From Streptomyces sparsogenes (GTDB taxonomy: Bacteria; Actinomycetota; Actinomycetes; Streptomycetales; Streptomycetaceae), in contig NZ_MAXF01000156.1 of assembly GCF_001704635.1 (NCBI RefSeq), positions 1-64,000 on the forward strand: a stretch of DNA of 64,000 nt, given 5' to 3'. Made by a program: the position numbers and the translations under genes. The notes beneath the pieces are model-generated. The model made no database searches. It was not told the DNA's origin and worked only from the letters and a program-made list of their open reading frames with translations. Shown here one piece after another: positions 27,751 to 36,728 of the stretch (the first letter of the stretch is position 1; each line of letters opens with the position of its first letter).

Positions 27751-28689
27751 ATGGAACTCAGACAGCTGACCTACCTCGTAGCGATCGCCGAGGAAGGAAA
27801 CCTCGGCCGGGCGGCAGCCCGCCTGTACGTGAGCCAGCCCGCCCTCTCCTACGCCCTGCGGAAACTCGAGGCAGAACTCGGCGTCCCCCTCTTCGACAGA
27901 CACCCCGGCGGCGTCACCCCCACCCCCGCCGGACACGACATCGTGGCCGAAGCACGCCGCACCATACGCCAGGCCGACCGCCTCCTCGCCACCGCCAAAC
28001 GCCACCAGCGACAGGAGAAGGCGGTACTCAGAGTCGGCTTCGAAGCAAGCGGCGCCGGCGAACTGACCACCCGGGCCCGTGCCGAGTTCGCCCGGCGCAA
28101 CCCCGACGTGCGGGTCGAACCCAAACGCTTCGACTGGGGCCAGGAAGCCACCGCCCTACGCGACGGCCGCATAGACGTCGCCTTCGTCTGGCTGCCCGCC
28201 GACCTCACCGGCCTGCACACCCAAATCGTCCACACCGAACCCCGCGTCGCCGGCCTGCCCACCACCCACCCCCTGGCCGGGCGCGAGGGCATCAGCATCC
28301 TGGACGTCAAAGACGAACCCCTCCTGTGGACCGAAAAAGCACCACGCGAATGGGTCGACTGGTGGGCAGTAAACCCCAGACCCGACGGCTCCACACCCCA
28401 CTGGGGCCCCAAAAACGACAACGTCGAAGAAATGCTCGAACAAGTCGCCGAAGGCACCGCCATCTGCTTCGCCCCCGCCAGCATGGCCCTCTACTACGCC
28501 CGCCCCGACCTGTCCTGGGTCCCCCTCACCGACATCGAACCACTCCAAGTCGCCCTCGCCTGGCACAAAGACACCCACAACCCCCACGTAACAGGCTTCA
28601 CCCACGTCGTACACGAACTCACCACCACCCTGCAGGAAAACCAAACCGACAACCCAGACACAGAAAACATGGACAGCGCTGCAGGCTGA
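27751..28689 (+). CDS. LysR-family transcriptional regulator
   Basis: 312 residues. N-terminal HTH: MELRQLTYLVAIAEEGNLGR, then AAARLYVSQPALSYALRKLE. The substrate-binding domain starts at about residue 90 (AVLRVGFEASGAGELTT). The coding strand is markedly C/A-rich and G-poor towards the 3' end compared with neighbours. The divergent SDR is the probable target. The last 10 codons and 3' flank are partly duplicated at 30009. Confidence 0.88.
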   Translation: MELRQLTYLVAIAEEGNLGRAAARLYVSQPALSYALRKLEAELGVPLFDRHPGGVTPTPAGHDIVAEARRTIRQADRLLATAKRHQRQEKAVLRVGFEASGAGELTTRARAEFARRNPDVRVEPKRFDWGQEATALRDGRIDVAFVWLPADLTGLHTQIVHTEPRVAGLPTTHPLAGREGISILDVKDEPLLWTEKAPREWVDWWAVNPRPDGSTPHWGPKNDNVEEMLEQVAEGTAICFAPASMALYYARPDLSWVPLTDIEPLQVALAWHKDTHNPHVTGFTHVVHELTTTLQENQTDNPDTENMDSAAG

Positions 28690-28710
28690 ACCAAGGACAC
28701 GAACAGGAAC
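28671..28710 (+). repeat. 40-bp repeat at the lysR 3' end, copy A
   Basis: It starts GGACAGCGCTGCAGGCTGAA, covers the lysR stop codon and matches 30009-30048 at about 34 of 40 bases. Copy B lies beyond the IS5 relic and the DUF5959 gene. Confidence 0.5.
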
Positions 28711-28794
28711 AACGACAACGCCGCAGCCCGAACCGCGGCCAGCAGACACCCGCGGACAGCGCTAAGAACTCCCAACAAAATGATCTCCGAGGTG

Positions 28795-29490
28795 GTTGGA
28801 TCACTCCGGGACTGATGAGCCGGAGGTACGGGGTGGCGCGGCCGAAGCCGTGGGAAGTCGACGATGACCGGCTTCGGTTCCGGCATGACCTGCTGGCGCC
28901 GCCTGGCTGAATGGACCGAGGCCGGGGTCTGGCCTCGGCTGCATGAGGCTCTCCTCGCCGAGCTTCGCAGCGCGAACACCCTCAACTTTCCAGAGCGGTC
29001 ACCGACGGCTCCCACATCCGCGCATGGAAAGGGGACCCACGACCGGACGAAGTCCTGTCGGCCGGGGTAGGGCAGGCAGCAAACACCACCTGATCACCGA
29101 TGCCACCGGCCTCCCGCTCGCCGCTGTCCTGACCGGTGGCAACCGCAACGACGTCACCCAACCGATCCCCCTCCTGCTAGCCATGCCGCCGGTGCATGGC
29201 AAGCATGGCCGACCCCGGCACCGCCCAGACATGGCGCCGGCCGACCCCGGCTACGACCACGACAAGTACCGCCGCCTGGTGGGGCTCGGCGTGAAGCCGC
29301 TGATCGCCCGCCGCGGCCCCTGACACGACTCTGGGCCGGGCACCCAACACTGAACCCTGGAGCGCGCATCCGCCCCCCTGCACGGGTTCCGTCACCTGCG
29401 GATCCGCTGGAAGATCCGCGACGACATCCACGAAGCCTTCCTCACGCTGGGCTGCGCGCTCATCTGCCGGCGACGGCTTGTCTCCCTAAC
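28795..29490 (+). pseudogene. IS5-family transposase relic
   Basis: Pieces of an IS5-type transposase in several frames: RRYGVARPKPWEVDDD (N-terminus), then after an internal deletion TGFGSGMTCWRRLAEWTEAG, SKHHLITDATGLPLAAVLTG, GNRNDVTQ, YDHDKYRRLVGLGVKPLIAR, and a final LRIRWKIRDDIHEAFLTLGC. At least three frameshifts and a missing core make it inactive. No terminal repeats were identified. Confidence 0.7.
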
Positions 29491-29914
29491 CTGACAGCAT
29501 CGGAACCCAGTGATCCATCACGTGGCGCAGGCGCTGCCGGTGGCCGGCGATCCAGTTGTCCGGCGGGACGAGGGGGACCCGCACGGTGACCATGGACCCC
29601 GACTCGTCTTCCACAACAACCTCAGGACAGCCACGTTCGCCGTTGAGCTGGATGAAGATGGACGGCCCCCTGCTCATCTCCATCCAGGCCACGTCTACGC
29701 CGACGTCAAGCCGGTCCAGCGCGTCGGCCCAATCTTCCAGCTCCGAAGCCGACAGCGCGAGGTCAATACGGCCGGACACGAAGGGCGTCTTGACGACGAT
29801 CTCGGCGTTCAGTCCGGCAGCCCACCTGGGGTTACGTCCCAGCACGCTGACCGTGACACTGTTCCCCTCGTCATCAGCAAGGGAGATGAGCTCCCTCGGA
29901 GGACCGACACCCAT
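29486..29914 (-). CDS. DUF5959 family protein
   Basis: 142 residues from the ATG at 29914, with AAAGGGCAGG upstream. The text PRELISLADDEGNSVTVSVL, IVVKTPFVSGRIDLALS, ELEDWADALDRL and VTVRVPLVPPDNWI follows the DUF5959 pattern known from actinomycetes. It is a small, probably beta-rich cytoplasmic protein of unknown function. Its 3' end touches the IS5 relic. Confidence 0.75.
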   Translation of the reverse strand: MGVGPPRELISLADDEGNSVTVSVLGRNPRWAAGLNAEIVVKTPFVSGRIDLALSASELEDWADALDRLDVGVDVAWMEMSRGPSIFIQLNGERGCPEVVVEDESGSMVTVRVPLVPPDNWIAGHRQRLRHVMDHWVPMLSG

Positions 29915-30631
29915 ACCTGCCCTTTCGCCCGCGAGTCGTGAAAGATCCTCGCCTGGCCGGAGGACATCTTCCACCCCATTTTCGTTAGCAGTTCCAAGCC
30001 GGAGACAGGGACAGCGCAGCAAACTGAACCGGGGACGCGAACAGGAACCGGAACGGGGACGGCGGAGGGCGCTGAGCCGGGGCGGGCAGACAGTCGCGGG
30101 CAGCCACGTGCGGGGCGACAGCCGAACACGCGAAGCGGACAGGACACATCTGCCCAGGAACAGTGCAGGCCCCGCCACGAGATAAGAGCGGACGGCCAAG
30201 GTGCGTCCACTCCCCGCCCTGCCACCCCGCCAGGAAAAAACGCCACCAGCCAGCCGACCCACCGCCCTCTGCCCCTACGCGCGCGCCAACCCCACAACAA
30301 CGGCCCCGGCCCGCCACGCGCCGGCCAGCAGACGGCAGACACCCAAAACCCCAACCCCCTACCGCGATCAAACACCCACAACCGGCCCACGTCGCGAGCA
30401 CCAGCACCCCCAGGGGTGATGGTGCTCCCGACGGAAGACAACGGCAGCGTCTCGCGCACCTCGACCATGCGCCTTCCTCAAAGAGCGCGGACGCGGCAAC
30501 GGCCCACTCGCCCAAAGTCCCGGTGCCGACCGGCCCCAGCCCGCCGCTCAAGTCCCTGGGTGCTGGTGGGTTGAGGGACGTCGGCGATGCTGATCACGCC
30601 CTGTCCCACAGACAGGACGTGTTGGCGCAGC
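29915..30631. other. No gene seen; contains repeat copy B
   Basis: About 700 bp of GC-rich DNA with C/A-rich top strand from 30220 onward. Open frames in it are Pro/Arg/Ala-rich without family text. Bases 30009-30048 repeat the end of the lysR gene. Confidence 0.4.
30009..30048 (+). repeat. 40-bp repeat, copy B
   Basis: It matches 28671-28710 at about 34 of 40 bases. In the same frame it would encode DSAAN followed by TGA (DSAAG-TGA in lysR), so it may be the relic of a second lysR 3' end. Confidence 0.45.
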
Positions 30632-31270
30632 TCAAGCCGTGGCGGTCAGCGGGGCACTCGCACTGGCCTCCCAGACGAAGCCGTCCGGATCCCGGAAGGG
30701 ACCGGCAGCGCCGGAAAGTACGAGCCGGTGCGAACCCGTCCCCTCCTCGGAGACACCCACATCCTTCGCCAGAGCCCGGCGCTTGTACAAAGCGAGCTTG
30801 ATGTGGCCGGGATCCGCAGCGAACTCGACGTACTTGCTGCCGTAACTCTTCCCCACACTCAGCCCCCGACCGGCATAGAACTCCTTACTGGCCTTGACAT
30901 CCTCCACACCCAGCAAGAGCACCAACTCCCCGACATCACGGCTGACCGGCACTGTGTCCTTCTTCGCCGACGTCGCAACCTTCACGACCGTCCCGTCCGG
31001 GGCCTGAACCACACCCCCATAGCCCCACAACGACTTCGACGCGGACTTCACAACCCTGCCACCGGCATCCACAGCAGCATCGATGACAGCGTCAGCGTTC
31101 CCCGGCTGAGACACCACCAGCGACAACGCGAAACCACGGAAACCGGACGTAGGGTCCTGAGAAGCCCGCAGACACACGTGAGGCGAATCAGACCCAAGAA
31201 CAGCGGAGTAGAAACAGGCGGCAGCCTCGATGTCGGCCACCTCAACAACAACAGAGTCGAAAGCGTTCAT
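30632..31270 (-). CDS. VOC (glyoxalase/bleomycin-resistance) superfamily protein
   Basis: 212 residues with two VOC half-domains: FDSVVVEVADIEAAACFYSA at residue 4, and VGELVLLLGVEDVKASKEFY at about 115. The C-terminal DPDGFVWEAS resembles the metal-binding region, with Glu present. The His ligand usual at the start of each half is not obvious, so a binding or resistance role is as likely as catalysis. It stands alone. Confidence 0.75.
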   Translation of the reverse strand: MNAFDSVVVEVADIEAAACFYSAVLGSDSPHVCLRASQDPTSGFRGFALSLVVSQPGNADAVIDAAVDAGGRVVKSASKSLWGYGGVVQAPDGTVVKVATSAKKDTVPVSRDVGELVLLLGVEDVKASKEFYAGRGLSVGKSYGSKYVEFAADPGHIKLALYKRRALAKDVGVSEEGTGSHRLVLSGAAGPFRDPDGFVWEASASAPLTATA

Positions 31271-31569
31271 GACGCCCACGGTAGAAGCGACCGGATGACC
31301 AGCGCTTCTCGAAAACTGACCAGTCACCACCGGGATCGCGTCACCGCCCCACCACACACCACCCCCACACCAGCCACACCCGCCCTCGCCACAACGGCCC
31401 TCACCGCTCAGCCCGCCACCTTCACACAGCCACACGACCACACCAACTCGCCTCGCCGGCGCGATGGCTCGATGGACGGCACTCGGACCGGCACAGCCCC
31501 ACTGCGCTGCAGCTCCCCGGTCTACTGCTGTCCGCCGGCACACCGCTGATGGCGCTGACGGGCACTCCG

Positions 31570-32850
31570 ATGGCCGACAACGCCAAAGCCGGTCAGTCAG
31601 GGGCGAGCTCCCCGCCCCCGCCATGCGTACGAGGTGGCGGCGCTGCGGGCCTGCGCCCAGTGCGGCGTCCCGGTGGTCCCCAGGGCGGCAATCCCGGCCT
31701 GGTCGGTGGCGGCGTCCCCCGGCACGGTGAGGCCGTGCTCAGCACGACCCGGCTTCGCCGACCTGGAGCCGGTGGACCAGCTCTCGGGCCAGGTGACGGT
31801 GAGCACCGGCGCCACCTTGGCCGCCGTGCAGCGGCGTGTGCGGGAGGCCGGCTACGACGTCGCCGTGGACCTGGCCGCCCGCGACAGCGTCACCATCGGC
31901 GGGATGGTGGCCACCAACGCGAGCCCGCTGCTGGTGCTGCGCTGGGAGCCGATCCGCGGTCAGGCCGTGGGGCTCGAGGCGGTCCTCGCTGACGGCGGGT
32001 GCTGAATCGGCTCTCCGGGCTGCCCAAGGACAGCTCCGGCTATGACCTGACGCAGTTGCTGGTGGGCAGCGAGGGAACACTCGCGGTGATCACCCGGGTG
32101 AGGCTGCGGCTGATCTCGCTGTTCACCGACCTGGTCACCGTCCTGCTCGCCCTTCAGGACACCGCCGCTGCCCTGCGGGTGCTGGCCCTGGTACGCGGCA
32201 GGGTGCCCTCGCTGGATTCGGCCGGGATCACCTATGCGGACGGCTTGGAGCTGGTCCACAAGCACCTCCGGCTCCTCGCGCCGTTCCGAACCCGGGCTTC
32301 CTACCCGGTCCACCTGCTGCTGGAGTGCGCGGCCCAGCGGGACCCCCGACGGCCTGATCGAGGCCCTGGAGCGCAGCCCCGACTTGCTGGACTCCGCCAT
32401 CGCCACCGACGAGTCGGCCCGGCACGCCCTGTGGGCGTACCGCGAGGGCCATACCGACGCCGCCAACGCCGAAGGCGTGCTGCTGAAGCTGGACGTCGCG
32501 GTCCCGCTGGACGAGCTGGCGAGCTTCGGGCAGGAGGTGCGCGGGCTGACGGCCCACCACGCGCCCGGGGCCCGGCTGGTGCTCTTCGGCCACCTCGCGG
32601 AGGGCGACTACCACGTCAACATCCTCGGCGCCGGGGACAGCGACGCTCGGTTGAGCGATGCCGTGCTGCGGGCCGTGGCCCGCCGGGGCGGCACCATCTC
32701 CGCCGAACACGGAATCGGGATCGCCAAGGCACGGTGGCTGCCCTCACCCGCGCCGCGGTCGACCTGGACCCGGCCGCCGTCACCAAACGTGCTTGGAGTC
32801 CGGACGCGCTGCTCCACCCGGGCGTGCTCTCCTCGACGGACCCCGCCTGA
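31570..32850 (+). pseudogene. GlcD-type FAD-linked oxidase, multiply frameshifted
   Basis: Homologous text continues through alternating frames: LRACAQCGVPVVP, QGGNPGLVGGGVPRHGE, DLEPVDQLSGQVTVSTGATL, VAVDLAARDSVTIGGMVATN, LSGLPKDSSGYDLTQLLVGS, EGTLAVITRVRLRLI, EGVLLKLDVAVPLDELASFG, GTISAEHGIGIAKARWL and finally ALLHPGVLSSTDPA. This is a complete glycolate/D-lactate dehydrogenase-like protein (FAD-binding-4 and FAD-oxidase-C) with at least five shifts. The FAD motif GGNTGLVGG reads GGNPGLVGG. No active product is expected. Confidence 0.75.
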
Positions 32851-32908
32851 GCCTTGGGGGATGCCGGACGGCGCTCTGCCGCCACGAAGTGCGGAGGGCG
32901 CCGCTGCG

Positions 32909-33682
32909 CTACTCGGGTACCTCCGCGAGCAGCACGCCGCGCATGTGGAAGTGGGTGGGGTGGTAGTAGTTCTCGGAGAAGTTGATGTAGTTGTCGTCGA
33001 TGTCGTAGGCCCAGCGGTGTTCCCGCAGCAGCGGTGTGCCTTCGGCGATGTCGAGGAGTTCGGCTTCGTGGGGTGTGGCGAGCCAGGCGCTGACCTCGTA
33101 CTCGATGCGGCGGGTGTGGTGGCCGCGGCCTCTCATGACGGCGTCCAGGCTGGAGTCGCGCAGACGCTCGGCGTCGAAGTCGGCGAGGGCCCGGGGCAGG
33201 TGATTGCCGAGGAGCGCGATCGGTGTGTCGCCGGCCAGGCGGAGCCGGTCCAGGGCCACCAGCTCCGTACCGACGGGGAAGCCGGTGCGCTCGGAGAGGG
33301 CTTTGTCGGCGGTGACCGTCTGCCAGGAGATGAGGCGGGTGGCGGGGTCCCGGTGCGCCGACTTCAGATCGGCGTACAGGCTGGGGCTCGTCAGCGAGGA
33401 GTAGTCGAGTGTGGGGGCCTTGCTGATTCGAGTTCCGACGCCGGGGACGCGGCTGAGGATGCCCCTGTCGATGAGCTGCTCGGCGGCACGGCGGACGGTG
33501 GTGCGGCCGACGCCGAAGGCGTGGCAGAGTTCCGGTTCCGGTGGCAGGAACTGGCCGGGATGAATGACGTTGCGCCGTAGCGCGTCTTCGATCTGGTGCA
33601 CGACCTGGGTGTAGAGCGGTATTCCGCTGCTGTGGATGACAGGACGGAAGCACTGGGAGAATTCGATGCGTTCGTCGGCCAC
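32909..33682 (-). CDS. GntR-family regulator (UTRA domain)
   Basis: About 257 residues from a GTG at 33682 (a GTG at 33712 is also possible). The winged helix at residues about 20-80 (GIPLYTQVVHQIEDALRRNV, ELCHAFGVGRTTVRRAAEQL) is followed by a UTRA effector domain (LVALDRLRLAGDTPIALLGN, PLLREHRWAYDIDDNYINF). UTRA regulators sense sugars, amines or phosphonate-like ligands. It lies downstream of the transport operon on the same strand, separated by a terminator-like hairpin, and is its most likely controller. Confidence 0.85.
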   Translation of the reverse strand: MADERIEFSQCFRPVIHSSGIPLYTQVVHQIEDALRRNVIHPGQFLPPEPELCHAFGVGRTTVRRAAEQLIDRGILSRVPGVGTRISKAPTLDYSSLTSPSLYADLKSAHRDPATRLISWQTVTADKALSERTGFPVGTELVALDRLRLAGDTPIALLGNHLPRALADFDAERLRDSSLDAVMRGRGHHTRRIEYEVSAWLATPHEAELLDIAEGTPLLREHRWAYDIDDNYINFSENYYHPTHFHMRGVLLAEVPE

Positions 33683-33750
33683 GCTGAGTCTCGTCCTTCC
33701 CCGGGGCGTCACTGGGTGGTACCCGGCGCCGGGTTGGATGGTAGCAGGCA

Positions 33751-33776
33751 GTGAGCACCGGGTCGGCGGTGCTCAC
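33751..33776 (-). terminator. Terminator between binding protein and gntR
   Basis: A perfect 10-bp stem (GTGAGCACCG and CGGTGCTCAC) with a 6-base loop, 25 bp after the binding-protein stop. Confidence 0.6.
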
Positions 33777-33800
33777 AGCCTGCGGGACGGGTGATGTGCG

Positions 33801-34991
33801 TCAGTGGTGGGAGGTGCGCCAGAAGTCCTCCCAGTCGGACTTGGTCCGGTAGTCACTGAGCAGGTCGGTGGCGCGCAACGGGGCCATCTGCTTGAGGTAG
33901 TTCTTGATGTGTGAGGGGTCGTTGGGTGGTGGGACCTTCGCGTTGGTGGAGGGCTTGCCGTCGGCGAGCTGGAGGGCGAAGCCCTCCTGGGTGAGCATGT
34001 AGTGGATGTAGAGCTTGGCGGTGTTGGGGCTCTTGGTCTTGGCCGCGTAGGCGATCGCCGACGGGAATGCCTGGAGGGCGTTGGGTTTCATGCCGTCGCA
34101 GATGGCCAGGTGGTAGCCCTTCTGGGCGACGTTGCGGAACTTTGCCATCGATATCGGGCCGAAGCTCGGGGTCTTCTGACCCGGCGCGCCGACGGCCTCG
34201 GAGACCTCCTCGTCGGTCTGCGTGATCTTTGGTTGGTTCGCTGCGAATCGCTTGAGCCATTCGTGCGCCGCGTCCGGCTGGTCGGTGGACAGGTCGGTGC
34301 CGTACTGCTGCTTGTAGGCGGCGCGCAGCGCGTCGTCGTCGTTGCGGGCGAGGGAGTTGAACCAGTACGGGTACTTGGGGTTGCTGAGCGGGTCCGCGAT
34401 GGCGACGCGACCGGCGAAGTCGGGGTCGGTGAGCTGCCAGATGTTGGACACCGGGCAGTGGGAGTAGGTCTTGTTGTTGTAGACCCAGCCCATGGGCCCG
34501 TAGTGGACGGTCAGGGGGTACCGGTCCTCGGGTTTGATCGAGTCCTTGAGGTCGCCGGGCACCCAGTTGACCAGCACGCCACGCTGGAGCAGTTCCACGG
34601 CGTAGGTGGGCAGGTCTTCGTTGATGACGACGTCTCCGATGACGTTGCCGGACTGGTTCTCGCGCAGGACTTTGTCGATGGCCCCGAGTTCGACCTTCAC
34701 GCCCGTGGCCTTGAGGCCGTACTTCTTGGAGAACGCCTTGGCGGTGTCGACGACCTTGCCCGTCTGGTCGTAGACGGTGATGCCGGGCTCGGTCCTCGCG
34801 GCCGCGATCAGCGCGTCGAGGTCGAAGCCCTCGGCGGTCTCGTCGGGCTGGGTGCTCTTCTGCGCCAGGGGGGTGGCGGAGGACTCGGTACCGGTGGCCG
34901 GGGGTGGGGCGCAGGCGGCGAGCGCGGTGAACAGCGCCGCGCCGGTCACGGCGGCGGCGAGGCGTCCGACTCTTGATCTGGGCGTGTGCAT
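33801..34991 (-). CDS. ABC transporter substrate-binding lipoprotein
   Basis: 396 residues with AAGGAG 5 bases before the ATG. The signal peptide has an Arg-rich start and a lipobox TALAAC with the acylated Cys near residue 27. The mature protein is a type-2 periplasmic-binding fold of the Fe3+/sugar-phosphate/polyamine kind (GITVYDQTGKVVDTAKAFSK, HYGPMGWVYNNKTY, NPKYPYWFNSLARNDDDALR). It is last in the operon with permease, ATPase and two phosphatases, and would capture the imported ligand outside the membrane. The ligand class is inferred from neighbours. Confidence 0.85.
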   Translation of the reverse strand: MHTPRSRVGRLAAAVTGAALFTALAACAPPPATGTESSATPLAQKSTQPDETAEGFDLDALIAAARTEPGITVYDQTGKVVDTAKAFSKKYGLKATGVKVELGAIDKVLRENQSGNVIGDVVINEDLPTYAVELLQRGVLVNWVPGDLKDSIKPEDRYPLTVHYGPMGWVYNNKTYSHCPVSNIWQLTDPDFAGRVAIADPLSNPKYPYWFNSLARNDDDALRAAYKQQYGTDLSTDQPDAAHEWLKRFAANQPKITQTDEEVSEAVGAPGQKTPSFGPISMAKFRNVAQKGYHLAICDGMKPNALQAFPSAIAYAAKTKSPNTAKLYIHYMLTQEGFALQLADGKPSTNAKVPPPNDPSHIKNYLKQMAPLRATDLLSDYRTKSDWEDFWRTSHH

Positions 34992-35028
34992 GGAATCTCC
35001 TTGTTCTGGAGCGACCCGGTGGCTGGGC

Positions 35029-35868
35029 TCAGGCGGAGCGCAGCCGGGATCCTTCGTGCATGGTGCGGGTGATCAGCGGGAAGTCGGCGTCGGCGACGTG
35101 GCCGAAATAGTCGGGGGCCAGGAAGTCTCCGTGGGCGGGTTGCTCCACTCCGTCGATGTAGGCGTGGTAGCTGCCGCCGGCGAGTTTCAGCAGGAGGCTG
35201 CCCGCGGCGACGTCCCAGGCGTTGGTACCGAAGTTGAAGGTGGCGTCGGCCCAGCCGGCGGCGACATGGGCCAGGCACAGGGCGCCGCTGCTGGTGTTGC
35301 GCACAGCGGAGAAACCGCGCACCAGCGCACCGTAGCGGCGCAGGCTGAACTCCTCGTCGGCGGCGAGGTCGGCGGGCATCGGATAGTGGGCGAGGACGGT
35401 GGCCTGGTCACTGACGCCGAACCCGCGGGCGTGGATGGGTTTCCCGCCGAGGCGGGCGCCGGTGTCGTCCGCGGTGAACAGGTTGTCCTGTACGGGGTCG
35501 TAGATGACTCCGGCGATCACCTCGCCGTCGACGACAGCGGCGATGGACACACACCAGAACGCGATGCCCCGGGCGAAGTTGGAGGTGCCGTCGATCGGGT
35601 CGATGTACCAGGTGGGATCGGCTCCGGCACGGAGCCCATCTTCCTCGCCGACGACGGCGGAGCCGGGGAAGTCCTCTTCGATGATCTCGCGGATACGGGC
35701 TTCGGCGGCCCGGTCGTACTTGGTCACGACGTCGTGGAAGTCGGCCTTGAGGTCGATGTTCATGTCGTGCCGGAACCCGCTGAGCAGCATCGGAGCCACA
35801 TCCAGGGCGGCGCGCCGCGCGGTGGCGGAGCAGCGGGCGGACAGCGAGGGCATAAGGGCGATCCTCAT
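35029..35868 (-). CDS. Inositol monophosphatase-family enzyme
   Basis: 279 residues. The metal-binding motifs of the family are present: VVGEEDG (Glu-Glu-Asp), WYIDPIDGTSNFARG (DPIDGT) and the C-terminal GTNAWDVAAGSLLL (WDxAAG). It would hydrolyse a phosphomonoester such as inositol phosphate in the cytoplasm with Mg2+. The ATG at 35868 overlaps the HAD gene's stop (ATGA), indicating coupled synthesis. The paired phosphatases in one operon with a divergent phytase point to inositol phosphates as substrate. Confidence 0.87.
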   Translation of the reverse strand: MRIALMPSLSARCSATARRAALDVAPMLLSGFRHDMNIDLKADFHDVVTKYDRAAEARIREIIEEDFPGSAVVGEEDGLRAGADPTWYIDPIDGTSNFARGIAFWCVSIAAVVDGEVIAGVIYDPVQDNLFTADDTGARLGGKPIHARGFGVSDQATVLAHYPMPADLAADEEFSLRRYGALVRGFSAVRNTSSGALCLAHVAAGWADATFNFGTNAWDVAAGSLLLKLAGGSYHAYIDGVEQPAHGDFLAPDYFGHVADADFPLITRTMHEGSRLRSA

Positions 35869-36728
35869 CGGGTCGTATGGAGTCCCCCGCCACGTGATGT
35901 GGTGGGGGCGTGCAGAGCGGCGCACAACAGGGCGTGCAGACCGGCGGGGTCGCCGACGGTGTGGTCGGGTTCGGGCCCGCCGCCCGGTGCCGGCTCAGTG
36001 CGACGTGAGCGCATCAGGATGGTGGTCCCGGCACCGGCGCGGCGGCCGCAGACGACGTCGCGCCGATAGGTGTCCCCGACGTACCAGGTGGCGCCCGGGG
36101 GGACACCGGCGACGCCGATGGCGTCGAGGAGCAACCGTGGGTCGGGCTTGCGGATGCCGACTTCGTCGCTGAACGACAGGGCACGGAAGTAGCCGGTCAG
36201 GCCGGCCCGGTCCAGGACGCTGCGGTAGGCCGGTCCGGAGATGGTGTTGCTGACGACGCCGACGGCGATCCCGGCGCGGGTGCACTCGACGAGCAGCTCG
36301 CGGATGCCGTCGCGTACTGCGCGCTCCTCCCATACCAGGCAGAGTTCGGCGGTGAGGTCGGCGCGGTTCCGGGTGATGTGGTCGAGCAGTGGTCTGCCCC
36401 ATGTGGGACGGGACAGCTCGGCCCACAGCTCGCTTTGGCTGAGTTCGGCGCCGCCGAGGGTGCTGTCCTTCCAGGAGTCGTGGCGGGCGCGGCCTTCGGC
36501 GAGATCGGTGGCGACCTGCTCGACGGTGGGCAGGGCGGTGCCGGGGGGCAGGCTGTGGCGCGCGTGGCCGAGCAGGCGGGTGGCGAAGCGCGCCGCCCAT
36601 CCGGGAGCGGGAAGGGTCTCGACGATCACGCCCCCCATGTCGAGGGCGAGCAGTCGCGGCTGCGGCAGTCCCGGTCGCGGCTGCGTTTGTGGTCGCGGTC
36701 GCGGGCGCGGCTCAGGAGAGACCGACAC
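35865..36728 (-). CDS. HAD-family phosphatase with an Arg/Pro-rich N-terminus
   Basis: 287 residues. The HAD core begins LLALDMGGVIVETLP (nucleophile Asp; the second Asp is replaced by Gly, as in YihX-type HADs). VGVVSNTISG (motif II), RKPDPRLLLDAIG (motif III Lys) and WYVGDTYRRDVVCGRRAGA (motif IV) follow. A GTG with GGAGGG 6 bases upstream starts inside the last codons of the ATPase gene (17-bp overlap). Residues 4-26 form a repetitive PRPRPQTQPRPGLPQPR tail absent from ordinary HADs. It is probably a sugar- or inositol-phosphate phosphatase serving the transporter. Confidence 0.82.
   Translation of the reverse strand: MSVSPEPRPRPRPQTQPRPGLPQPRLLALDMGGVIVETLPAPGWAARFATRLLGHARHSLPPGTALPTVEQVATDLAEGRARHDSWKDSTLGGAELSQSELWAELSRPTWGRPLLDHITRNRADLTAELCLVWEERAVRDGIRELLVECTRAGIAVGVVSNTISGPAYRSVLDRAGLTGYFRALSFSDEVGIRKPDPRLLLDAIGVAGVPPGATWYVGDTYRRDVVCGRRAGAGTTILMRSRRTEPAPGGGPEPDHTVGDPAGLHALLCAALHAPTTSRGGGLHTTR

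Noticed and set aside
28784..28808. AGGTGGTTGGATCACTCC resembles the 3' end of 16S rRNA
   Set aside because: The match is short and imperfect, with no upstream 16S sequence. It is the start of an IS5 relic and therefore coincidental.
30163..30801. 212-codon plus-strand Pro/Arg/Ser frame
   Set aside because: Its text is low-complexity and it overlaps the end of the VOC gene antisense, with no start signal.
36655..36715. Short repeated units suggestive of a CRISPR or tandem-repeat array
   Set aside because: The units are 6-8 bp, in frame, and part of the HAD coding sequence. There are no spacers.
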